Source of the DNA: Pampus argenteus
Taxonomy: Eukaryota; Chordata; Actinopteri; Scombriformes; Stromateidae
DNA: 64,000 bases
Reading direction: 5' to 3'
Assembly: GCA_036937835.1 (NCBI GenBank)
Contig: CM072880.1
Coordinates: 12,654,501 to 12,718,500 of the forward strand
Shown: positions 39,301 through 50,350 of the stretch, in pieces
How positions within the stretch are numbered: position 1 is the stretch's first letter
Layout of the letters: each line of letters begins with the position of its first letter
Translations under genes and position numbers: made by a program
The notes under the pieces: model-generated
Seen by the model: the letters and a program-made list of their open reading frames with translations, nothing else
Databases searched by the model: none
Told to the model about the DNA's origin: nothing

Positions 39301-42300
39301 GAGAAAGTGTTGCCCACTCACAAGCCTATAAAAGTAATATGACCCCTCATGCTGTAGTAAAACTACATTTTTAATTGTGGTTTTGTACAGTTATTTATAG
39401 TTGTATTGCAAGGCATTATAAAAGGTAATTTAGTGCCTGGACAGTGCAGCAGAATAGGAGCCTGGTTCATCCCTCATTGCTGTGAGAGTGGTTTGGAGAA
39501 CAGCAGTGGAAAAGCTAGAGGACTGATGACAGAGCAACACGAATATGGGTTTGGACTGTTTCATCAGGGTCAGTAGAGTTCACTCTTACCAAGTCCACTC
39601 TGGTTGCACTGACGTTGACCACACAACAGAAACTCTAGATGGCAAATTTCCTGACATGTAGGAAGCACTTTTAGCCAAGTAGTGAGTGAATATTAGAAAG
39701 ATGCGTTCCTCATCAGTCAACATAATTGCGGCAACGACACATTAAAAAAAACGGTATATTATGTATGATCCTCTTCCAGAAGACCAGAGGAGCTTCATTT
39801 TCAATTAAAAGAATATGACGAATTGCTTTATTGCTTATAGCTGTTAGTAGCCACAGTATTGTGGTGGCTTTTTGGACCACTTTGGTCATGACTGAAATAT
39901 CTCACCAACTAACCTCAGCTGTACTTTGTGTTTAGTACTAATAAGCAAATGTTGACTTTAAAAAAAAAAAAAAAAGACCTTTGGAAACTCTGATGTTTAA
40001 AATCAGTAAATTTGTCTTCTCTTCTGTCCCAGACCATGCAGTTCCAGGGTCGGTTGAAGTTCCTCCACGGGCAAAAAAAGAAGTCAGCCTCCGGGGCTTT
40101 GTTGCCTCCCCAGCTGGCTCTATTCTGCATTGGTGTACCCCTCCTACTGCCCTCCATTACTGAGATGAAAATGAAGAACATGTTAATGCGGGGAAAGAAC
40201 AAGAGCAGTGCAGGAGGGATTATCTCTGCACTGGAGCATGGGTAAGAGGGAGTGAAACCTCATACATGCCTCATACATCCTTCCAATTTAACTAAAGTTG
40301 GAGGGATGATGTACTGAATCTTCACACTGTGCTCGTGTGTAAATCCACTGATTGTCTTAATAGGGGTGCTATAATTAAAGGTCATGCCTTTTAACACAAA
40401 CTTGATGTCTCGGGACACCACTGGTCAATTTGATGAAACGTGAGCCTTGATGCGTTTTGGCACCTTGTTATGGCCTTTGGAAAACTACATCAAATGTACC
40501 TGATGGAGGAAGAAAAGGTCAAAAAATTTCTGTTGAAACTTGGAGTTATGATTCACACTGTAACTGGTCAGCCCTCGTAATTCATCATGGATGGTTTACT
40601 TTGCTATTGGATGTACAGTACGTGTAAAAACACACAAAAATCCATAAGGCAAGAGATGATTGTGATTTTTTAAGGTTATTTTAGAGATACCTGCTTATTA
40701 CCAAGTACCAAGCTTCATGCACACACACAAGCGTTTACTCTGAGAGCCAGTTACCAACACAAACACGAGCCCTTTTTCTCACCCAGCAGGCTCTGACACT
40801 AAACCAAATGAGCAGTATGGTGTCCAGCCTTACCTGTGGCCAATTATGAGCGAATACATGCTTCAGCTTGGATAAGGCCCTCTGAGCTTCATGCATCATT
40901 AACAGCTTTGTGAGACTGTGGCCAAGAGTTGAGCTTTAGTCAGCGTAAGCAGAGCCCTACCACCTCCCTCTCTGATATTCATCCTTTTTCATCATCCAGA
41001 GCAACATGGATGATGTGAAATACCGATTACTTATAAACGCGCTGCAGTTTGGCTGGTTGGTCTGGGAGCCTTTAAGTTTGTTAAGAGTTGAGGTTCCAAA
41101 CATACAGTAGTTTAAATATACTCACTTCCAGAGCTTTGATTCTCCTCCACAGCTATTGTTATTATATTTTCTAATCATTATAGATTGCAATGATCCAGAT
41201 GAGAAAGCAAAGAGAAGCTAAATGAAGAAACATGGTTGTTGTTGCAGTGAAGGAATGGAGACTCCAAAGACGGCTTTCTCATTTCTAACTAATTTAATTA
41301 AAGACCTGGAATTTCATGCATTTTTGGCATACAAAAAGCCAATTGATCATATTTAACCCAGTTAGTGAAAACTGATTAATTCATAATCATCTAACCCTTT
41401 ATTAATGGCTTCGACCTTAATCAAAACATGATTCAATGTGTTAGCAGTCTCCATCGATTGGTCACAGTGCAAGGAGTTCAAAAGTAAATGAATCATTTCA
41501 AATTAGGAGATCAAAAAATTGAACATGTCACTCACTAAAAATAACCAAAGGCTGAAATTTCATTTGCCTTTAGCTACTGCAGTGTTCTCAGGATAAATAA
41601 CCTACTGCATTGTACTGCATTAGCCCATAAACTTGGAGTGCTGGCCGTCATTAATCTTCGTTCTGGATGTTGACTCTGTTCTCAATTTTCGAATGAGACA
41701 AATCCCGGAAAAGATGATTCACTTCTGGAATGATTCCCTTGTGAAACTAAAGTAAACCAAACATAGATATTTGTGCTTTGAGTCATTCATCAAGTTGAAA
41801 ATCAGTAGAAAAAACATTCAGTTTGTGGATATTCCCATATGGATATGTGGGTGGACCAGTGATATTCTAGGAGACAGCCTCTTCTTTGAGTATCATCTTG
41901 TTTAGTGACTAAGGATTCTCCTTCTTCTATAATCCCATTCTTCCCCCTACCCCATCTTTCATGCCCTCCTTCTCCCTCACAGTGAGCGAGGGGAACACCT
42001 CCGGAGGCACTCCTTCAGTGGAGGAATGGGTGATGTTGCAGATCCTCTCCTCCTCTCCTGCCCCACACCTGGCAGTAACCAACGAGCTCACCACACTCCT
42101 TGGACCCCACTCTCCAAAGACAGTACCGCCCTCAAGTACCGCCCTGACAGTTACTACAACCAGGAGGAGCCTCTCAACTACTGCAAGTCATCCATGGATC
42201 CTCATAAAGGTCTCAGCCCAGGCCTGGGTGGCAGCTGGCCGATGCGGGCGAGCTCAGGGCCTCTCAGAGGAGGCCAGGGCATCAACTACATCCCATCTAA

Positions 42301-43138
42301 CCGCCTGAACAAGGCTGGGCAATACGGGAAACCATACCGCCTTTCCCCCAGCTGTCACAGCGGTAGAAACGGTGAGGTATTTGTCTCTAAGCTCTACGGG
42401 AGCCTCCAGATTCCAGCGGACCCAGATGCCTACTGTGTGGACGTGGTGAAGAGCGAGAACGGCTATGGCGAGTGCTATAACGGCCACCTGATGCCCGAGA
42501 TGCCACCCATCAAGGTGGAGCACGACTCGGACTCAGAGAACGGCTGTGACGCCTACGGGCGACCCTGGGGTTGCCGTGACCCGGATGCTATGGACCGTCG
42601 CTATGGTAACGGGGTATATGACCAGAGCTCAGGCCTCCAACTCAAATCAGAGGCCGATTATTACGATCCACAGTACTCACCCTGCCAGCGGGGGAAAGCA
42701 GGCATCAGCCCACCATACAACAACGGCAACTATCAGAACTATGCAGTGAACAGCGGACACATCAGCGGACGTCTGTTAAAGTGTGACAAAGACTTGGGGA
42801 ATAACAACAACAACAACAACAACCAGTTTAGTCCTCAGAGACTCTCTCACTCAGACTCTCTATGCAGCAACCAATCCGTCAACCTCATGGACTCGCACGT
42901 CTATCCACAGGAGCCTCACAAGGCCTATATGCATCAGGACTACAACAAACATGGCACCTATGAGTTCAAAGGTCATGGCCTGATCCATTCGATCAAGCGG
43001 GAGCCCATGGACTCCCCACCATGGTCTGAGAGCGGGCACGACATGAACCAGTCCATGATGGTTGGTCCAAGGAACGTTATGCCGTGCGGGATGAGCACAG
43101 GACACCACAAATCCAGTCCTTACATTTATATGCCGTAA
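32360..43138 (+). CDS. ahrr: Aryl hydrocarbon receptor repressor, last six coding exons (5' partial)
   Basis: Exons read on the + strand: 32360-32481, 36335-36424, 38817-38961, 39094-39230, 40033-40241 and 41983-43138 (stop TAA). All junctions are GT-AG and the phases join without frameshift. The first exon starts with two bases of a split codon, so the bHLH and N-terminal exons lie upstream of the window. Exons 2-5 encode the PAS-A region, with segments such as GFALVVSSDGMVFYAS, VDYLGFHQTDVMHQN and RCLLDSTSGFL that closely match vertebrate AHRR. No PAS-B ligand-binding domain or Gln-rich activation domain follows, which separates AHRR from AHR. The last exon (about 385 aa) holds three SUMO-type motifs (IKVE, LKSE, IKRE) and the IKREPMDSPPW segment that resembles the mammalian AHRR C-terminus. 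Known role: a nuclear protein that pairs with ARNT, occupies XREs and represses AHR targets. About 618 residues are visible. I cannot tell whether this is ahrra or ahrrb. Confidence 0.95.
32482..36334 (+). other. ahrr intron between the first two visible exons
   Basis: Bounded by a GTAAGA donor and a TAG acceptor. It holds CT-rich and GT-rich simple sequence and several A-runs. I see no other gene in it. Confidence 0.8.
36302..36334 (+). promoter_or_regulatory. 3' splice site formed by a (TG)15 tract
   Basis: The acceptor of the 90-bp ahrr exon (36335-36424) is preceded by about 15 TG units running directly into the final AG. There is no ordinary pyrimidine tract, and no other AG occurs between about 36282 and 36333. 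(UG)n next to an acceptor is a known binding site for TDP-43 and CELF proteins, for example in CFTR. Repeat length may affect inclusion of this in-frame exon, which codes for the PAS-A core. Confidence 0.75.
36425..38816 (+). other. ahrr intron
   Basis: No exon or element of note apart from a (CA)n tract at 37061-37098, a (GT)n tract at about 38403-38422 and a GA-rich patch near 38248-38290. Confidence 0.8.
37061..37098. repeat. (CA)n microsatellite
   Basis: About 19 CA units with a single GC interruption, inside an ahrr intron. Confidence 0.95.
39231..40032 (+). other. ahrr intron
   Basis: GTGAGT donor and CCCAG acceptor. I see nothing else supported here beyond short A-runs. Confidence 0.8.
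40242..41982 (+). other. ahrr intron before the terminal exon
   Basis: GTAAGA donor and a pyrimidine-rich acceptor (TTCTCCCTCACAG). The interior is AT-rich unique sequence with no recognised element. Confidence 0.8.
42509..43003 (+). other. Three SUMO-conjugation motifs in ahrr
   Basis: The terminal exon encodes IKVE (42509-42520), LKSE (42641-42652) and IKRE (42992-43003), each a psi-K-x-E motif. Human AHRR has three comparable C-terminal sites (in IKMEK, LKTEP and VKREP contexts) that have been linked to its repressor activity. Matching order and context support conserved function. Modification itself cannot be seen from sequence. Confidence 0.75.
42802..42825 (+). repeat. Coding AAC repeat (eight Asn) in ahrr
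   Basis: One AAT and seven AAC codons encode eight Asn residues in a low-complexity part of the C-terminal region. It is probably length-variable. Confidence 0.9.
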
Positions 43139-43192
43139 GAGTGATTGGTGCATTACCCATACACTGCAGATAATCAATCACCTGCCCCCACG

Positions 43193-43227
<35 letters not shown>

Positions 43228-44830
43228 CACAACAATCTGTGTGCTTTATAGTACCTTGTATTATTAGCATTTTCATAAACATACACCAGCATTACAATAG
43301 GACAGTCTTTGACGAGGATTCCCAGGATGTCAACATTTAACGTACCTACTTCAATTTGACGAAGAGGTCACAAAACGAGGCTCAGGTTCTAGTATTAGTG
43401 TCGTGACAATCAAAAGTAATACTTTGATGATTTTGTTTTTAAAGGAATACATTTTGTAGTCGGTTCCAAGCACTTTTGGATTTAGTGACAATGAGACAAA
43501 TGTCATCTAGAAACACAGTTTTATTTTGTTGTATGAGTTATGTGCACACCTGGCTTTTGTAGGAGGAACAAAGATTTAGCTGATTTAGATTTTTTCTTGA
43601 ACTTTCCTCACAGGAGATGACTTTACGCCTACCATCTGGTCTTATTCTGATTATAAAGACAGGCTTAGGAGTCAGTAATAACAATTTAATAATAATAATA
43701 ATAATAATAATAATCTGCATTGAAGATTTAAAGGAACCTACCGGTGGTTTTGCATGTTTTAGGGCTTTAACTACTTTTTTCATTACTGCCTCTGGTGATG
43801 TGTGAATGGAAACTGCTGCTTTCCATTAATATACATTTTAGAGTTATGTTAAATCATCTTGAAACTTAGTTTAATCCATTGCTGTAAAAAAAAAATTTAA
43901 TAACTGTCAGAAGACAAGTTTGGAAAACACTCATCTTTTAGTGCATTCAAGGACACTGATATAAAACATTAAGCTGCTGAAAAAGCAATTTTTTTTTTTA
44001 ATGCGTAACACAACCACAGTTCAAATGATCATTTTCACAACACTTATGTTTGCTTTGTGTTAATGTGCTGAATTTGATTTTCCAACAGCACAGCTTGTCA
44101 CATGTAAATGCATTTTGCAGACAATCAAGAACAAAGAAGCTTGACAGTAATGTTACATATATGCAATTTGTAGATAATGGACCAAAACATGTCAAACTAT
44201 TGGTATGGCCAAAGTATATTCACTACGTTTGGTTGTTTGTTTTTTTAAACTAAAATGAGTAGATTCATTATTAGTTAAAGGTTTGTTGGGCAAGACAAGT
44301 GTTAGTCATCTTATTGTTAATGCGGTTCAATTTTGATTCTTCCTTTAATGCGTTTAATAATGTAATCATCTTAAGTCATAAAACTCCTGTTGAATGTGCA
44401 AATAATATTAATTTATGTCAGTTTATGTCAATGCTAACGTTGTACAGTTTGGATTCGTGTTTATGGGCAAGATCCGCATTTCATCCACGCAGCATATCTC
44501 ACTGCAGAAATGACACATTTGCATTTGCATATACACTTTTCATGTTGTCTTTTCATTCAGAAAACATTAGACATCGTCTTCACAATCAGTATTTTTGCAC
44601 AAATGAATTGAAAGCATTCAAATTGATTCAATGTCTCAGTTCTGTGAAGCTACTGTAGTACAGTAGTTTCTAAATTGCACTACTGGGAATAGTTCAGTTG
44701 AAGTTCAGCCTACCCAGACAGGTTATTTGAGTCGACACGCACAACTGTACATGGTGTCACTGTTTTCAATTTGTCTTTTTTTCTCTTTGTGTGTGTGTGT
44801 TCATTTCAATAAATGTTTGATGATTCGTAT
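43139..44830 (+). other. ahrr 3' untranslated region (probable)
   Basis: It follows the TAA stop. It contains a (CA)n tract at about 43194-43222, an (ATA)n tract at about 43688-43714 and AT-rich sequence. AATAAA at 44808-44813 is the first well-placed polyadenylation signal; another AATAAA lies at 44902-44907. The exact end is unknown. Confidence 0.5.
44808..44813 (+). terminator. Candidate ahrr polyadenylation signal
   Basis: An AATAAA hexamer about 1.67 kb after the stop codon, within AT-rich sequence and followed by T/G-rich bases. Confidence 0.45.
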
Positions 44831-44913
44831 TTATTGTAAGAGGCAAAAGTGTATAATTTAAAAACTACAGTTTTGAAGGCTTTTCTGTTTCATTAAGGTA
44901 AAATAAATATGAC

Positions 44914-47900
44914 TTCTTTTTTTTTTCTTGCTATCTTTTTGATAATTGGTAAAAAAAACAAAAAACAAAAAGACATGTCATACTTGTCTCATGGAGGAGG
45001 TAGCTGCAAGGTAGCAAACACTTGTACATATGCTGTGTCTTCCAATGTTTCTACGTGTTTTTGCAAATGGGACTTAACTATTAAAGACTTTTCTTTATAT
45101 GGAAAATCTGGATGTTCCGTGTTGTGTCTTTAGCTGTTAGATAAGAAACAAGAAAGCAAATTACTGCCTGCTTTGTGGGTTAGTAGCATCATCATCAACT
45201 ATAATCTATCACTAAATTACGCCTGTAGTAACCAAATCACAGGTACTTCAAGACTGATGATGATGAATATGAACATCACACAGCTGCAATTTCTACTAAT
45301 CATTTAAAACCTACAATAAATGGGTGAAACCAAACAGAAACATGTAAAGTATTGCCGCTCAAATGTCCAAATGATTTTGTTATAGCATTAATATATATAT
45401 TAGAGTCATTCTACTAACCCAATGGTTTCCAGAATGAAAAGTGGCTGAAATTCAATTTCACTTAACACTCTTGTCACTTTAGTAGCTTCTGAATTTTTCA
45501 CATACACCAAATAGGGTCTCATCCTTACAGATTTGTGTCTCTATTAATAATAAATACTCAGCAGAACAGGATACAGTGTATCTCTAGCCACATTGCCTGT
45601 ATGATTAATGTGCTGTAAAGCTGGCATGACAGCTCCTTCACACGATCTATGAAACTTAACACTGTCTCTCACCGCCGTCTGGGACGAGAGCTAGAGCCAG
45701 GGGAGCGTGGGCGTCCCGCAGACAGGTAGAGGAGAGGACAGAGGCAGAGGACACGAGGAGAAAGAGATGTCACCGAAACGCCGTGGTGGAATCTGAATAA
45801 GGTGTCTTTGTTAAGTAGAGATCCTGTTTTCTGCCTGATTGTACAAAACATCATTGGTCATGATGAATAATACATAAACTGAAGCTGTATCATTAAGGAT
45901 AGAGAGGTTTAAGTCTTATGTAGTATTTTGCATTTACAATAGGATGTTATACTGCTTTTTATATTTGTTTATCTATATTCACTGGTGGGAAGGGGGTCAA
46001 ACAAACAACAAGAATTAATCTGGCATTGATTTCATTATATGGATTATAGATTAATAAGGCATATATTGCGATAACGCCGTCACTGTTGTTGATCTGAGCT
46101 GTGCTGTATGGAGACCTTCATTGTGATTAGATCAGCTCATACGACTTCAACATGAAACAGAAATATTTTCCATTTTCGAAGTTTCCATCAGTAAGCCATC
46201 TGATTCGCTTATCTGTGAGTTACATCAATAGAAACCTCAATGACAGGAGGTTGCAGATGATAGAACCCATAGTAGGCACTTAGGAAGTGATGGCATTATT
46301 CATTGAAGTAAATGTGTCATCAAGTTTGGCCTCCTCATCTGTTTTTTAACAGCACACGTATAGTTGAGCTGGACCTCTGACCTCCACCGAGACATCAGAG
46401 CTCAGTACCTCTGTAGCCAGTAGTGACTCAAGGTCCTGCTTAAGTACTTCACCAGTTTTCTGCTGCTAAAATGTTTTTGTGATCAGAAAAAAAAACCTGT
46501 TGGTGATGTCAAGCATCAAACATATTTTTGAGAATAATAAGTAGCCTTAAGACTTCAGATTCTCTACAATTGTAACTGCGCAGACATCAACTCCTGATTA
46601 TATATATATGACCATTGCCTGATGATTACTCACTTGTATGCTCTGGTTTCAAAGAGCAAGTCTATCCCACTGATTACACAGCGATCATAATGCCTCCATC
46701 TAATCCCAACCGGAAGCTTGTGTTTGTTTCCCCGTAGTCGGAATATAGCTTATAGGGAATTATAGGCTACATGAGGATCAGTTAGTGGGGGGATTTTACT
46801 TATTGGGATGATTGTGTGTGTGTGTGTGTGTAATTGAGTAAGTACCGGAGAACCACATCTTATGTTTGTTTGCAAAAAGATTACTAATGAACTCACGGGA
46901 AATCCTATTATGATCTCCACATCTTTACAAATATTATATATGAGTTATAGCCAACATTCATATCACATTTATTTATTTATTTGGTGGTATCACTCTTTGA
47001 AAAGTGTAATTGATTCACGTTATTATTATTATAGTCTTTCACATATGAAACAACAGGAATGCAGTGCCAATTTTGTTTTGTTTTTTTATTACATTCTGAA
47101 TTTTGTAATTTTCTAGTAGACGTTAGTCTGAAGTGATGTTAATTTTAGTTGCCAAAAAAAAGGATATTTATTATGGCAGGTTGAAGGTTCACTTACTACA
47201 CTTAACAACACACTTCACTAAGTGTTTACTCCATAATATGAATTACATATACGATCATGTCTCACTCTCATACACACACACACACACACACGCAGTTCTC
47301 TTCATGAGTGAGTAACAACTAACCCCTGTGAAACAGTTAGTAGTCTATCTCTCTCTTTACCAAAGTACTTTGCTTTTGTCTCACTGTAGTTTCATGACTG
47401 ATTATGTGACAATGAGAGGAAGGGTTGGGGGTGGATGAGGCCGACTTTAAATGTTTAATATTCGTCAGCGTGCACGCAACCTTTCCGTCACGCCATCTGT
47501 ATGACACTTGTCCTGTACAGAGAGGGTTAAGGGTGGGGAATGACAAAGAAAGAAAGAAAGACAAGAGAGGTGGAGGGAGACAAAAACAAGAGGTGAGAAA
47601 AGAAAAGTTAGCTCAGGAAAAAGGGGTGAAAACAATGAAAAGAGCACATCCAATAAGGAGAGAGGAGTGATCGCTTAGGGCAACTGTAGTGTAAGCAAAG
47701 TGTTTGATGCTTGTTGACAGCTGTATCTGTGAGGGGGAGAGTGTGTGTGTGTGTGTATGCGTGCGTGTGTACAGACCAAGTCTTATAATCCTATATCATG
47801 CAAGGTTGCGTGACCGTTCATACCCCAGTCTTTGCTGCTCCACACACCATTCGCCCTAATTGGTCACACCCACTCTGTGTCTTTCTCCCCACACGCTAAT

Positions 47901-50202
47901 ACACACTCATATAGGCAGATGCACCAACGCACATACAAGACACAACAATGTCCACATCTTCTCTCCCAGTATCCCCCCCCCGCCGACGACGATGAGAGGA
48001 ATCCTCAGGGTATGGCACAGACACACATGCAACATACACATATGCGTGCACATTAACATGCACATATACACACACCCTACTAAGCATAAGGAAGACGGTC
48101 ACGCGATCCCAGACCACAACTCTACTTCTTTGCTTCCTAATTAGCTAATAAACACCGAACAATCATTGGCTCTACACCAGCGCTTTCCAACCTTTTTGGT
48201 CTGATGAGCTCTGCGAGATGAACTACAGTAACCCTCCAAATGTTTTCACTTGAAATGATCTCTAAACTGGATACTATTTATTAGTAATTCGATAAAAGTG
48301 GACATTGACACTTTCATCTTTGAGGTTTTACTCTTTAGTGTTCAGAACTACTCTTCGGTCCAATTCCCAATCCAAGGACTGCAGAAGTAACTCCTGCACT
48401 ACCCGTACCCCTAGTTGGGAAAACTTCTCTAAGAAATACAATGAAAGGAGTGAGATAAAAAAAAAAAAAAAAAGGAAAGACGTGCATATTTATTTTTCAG
48501 TCATAAAAAGTTACAATAAACTGCTGAATGTGATGGTATTCAGTTGGATGCAGTGTTGAAATTAAATGGTTCATGTATGTGCCCTGGGGCGACTAGCTAG
48601 TTGAAAGGTTACTGAGTGCAACCTTGTGATTCACAAACTAGATATGCAGGCTGCAGCTGACCGTGAGTCATACACACACGCACACACACACACACACATA
48701 CACATACACAACACACAAGAAAGCCAGCCATTGCACTGACACAGATAGTGCAAAAATATCATAAGAGAGCTATTACATCAACCTTCAATTTTCATGCACA
48801 GGCATCCACACTCGCATACATGCGAGTTATTATTATGATGATGCACTCCCACAATCAATCCCATGGTGTTAGGTCAAGCAAACACGCCCAGAACCTACAG
48901 GACTAAAGTGAATGCTCTAATAATTTCTATGAGAGATTAGGGGGCAAATACAGTGAGATTAGGGAACGACTGCCAGCACAGTTTTTGGTAGCGTTCATGC
49001 TCCAGTTGACTGATTAATCTGTGAGGGTTACAGGAGGGCAGATGCTAAATGTTTCGTCTGCTGGTGAATGTCTCTACCTACTGGTCACAACCGCACACTG
49101 TAGCTGAGGAAGAGTCAGGTCTCGTCCGCATCACAGCCCCACGACATTAACATTCAAGCTAAAATTTACATAGAAACATGGAGGCTTCAACAGAGTAGTT
49201 TTCCACTTACACAGCAAGGGAATCCTTTTAGTGGTCACGACACTGTATTGATTAATGGACCATGTGAGAGTTTAAATGTAAAAAAACTGAAAATATTAAT
49301 TTCAGCCAAACTCTAGTTGTAAAAATGTGTCAGTTAAATGTACCCGAAAGCACAACCACTGACTCCACGTTATTCATCAGACGTATTAGCATGCATAAAC
49401 ACAGATGATTTATTTGTTGTTATGATGAGCAACAACAGAAAAAAATAAATAAATCCACAAGCTATTAATCTTATTTAAATGTCTCCATCTATTTGAAGTT
49501 ACTGTAGGTTTATACGTCTTAGATATAATGTTATGTTTAATTAAACCATACCGAAGCAACGTTTTGAGTTACAGACGCCATATTTTGCCCTACAGTATCA
49601 GTGCCTCTAGTTACTTTAAAGAGAATCTCTTTGGATCAGCGAGTGCTGAACATTTCAGCATTTCCTCGCAGTGATTCATCAACACGTGCATTTCATCTGC
49701 CAGCACAATGAATGAACACGGCATTTCTTCCGCAACCAAGCTAACTTCCCTAATTCATTAGCCTAAAGTACAAACCAGCTTTGTTAGGTTAGATGTTTAA
49801 ATGTTTTAGATGTGTGTCAACATGAAAGCAATTACCAGGACAATAAGAGGTGGAGAGGGAAGTGTGGAGGTACGTACTGTATGTAAGTATGTACCTCCAC
49901 ACTTCCCTATATAACTATTTCTCCCTCTGGAGTGAAAATCACATCCTTACGAACTGACAATACCCTATAACTCAAAAACCCTGAAGACTGTATAAAAATA
50001 TGTGGGGGAACTTGTGTAATCTCTGATCTATAGCAGATATTTGGTGCTTCACAGCAAAAATGTAAAAGAAAAAAAAAAAAGAAAAAAAAAGTCAGTAAAT
50101 GACTCTGCTGTGTGCTAAAATTATGAAAAAAACAAAAAGTTATATGAGAAAGTTATCACCAGTAAAGCACCAGAAAGACTGGAATTAAACAAAAATACAA
50201 AC
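44914..50202. other. Intergenic region between ahrr and pigm
   Basis: The two genes converge here. I find no exon with recognisable protein similarity. The region has (GT)n and (CA)n tracts near 46814-46830, 47274-47291, 47740-47758 and 48675-48700, a GC-richer patch near 45670-45760, and the hairpin at 49857-49907. Confidence 0.6.
49857..49907. repeat. Near-perfect 21-bp hairpin
   Basis: The arms at 49857-49877 and 49887-49907 pair at 20 of 21 positions around a 9-base loop. The shared arm contains AAGTGTGGAGGTAC and its complement. The stem is shorter than most microRNA precursors and does not extend into the flanks. Confidence 0.85.
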
Positions 50203-50208
50203 TTTATT
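50203..50208 (-). terminator. Candidate pigm polyadenylation signal
   Basis: TTTATT on the + strand gives AATAAA on the minus strand, about 145 bases after the pigm stop codon. Confidence 0.6.
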
Positions 50209-50350
50209 TTCTACATCAACATCCATAGACCAGTTAAGTTTCACTTAAATTAGTGTTTATGAAATATGGAACATTTTAAAACTTTTAAATCTTAATATTG
50301 AAACTTTAATCAAAGTGAGAAATCCTTCTGCATTTGAAGTCACGTCAGTA

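Noticed and set aside
42254..42523. Antisense open frames over the ahrr terminal exon
   Set aside because: They are shadows of the GC-rich ahrr coding frame, which is strongly supported by similarity.
45669..45854. GC-richer patch with a 61-codon open frame (-)
   Set aside because: It could be a non-coding RNA exon, but there is no support from splice pairs or protein similarity.
48170..48260. Possible transposon end (AGCGCTTTCCAACCTTTTTGG)
   Set aside because: It resembles a hAT terminus, but no matching inverted end or target duplication was found nearby.
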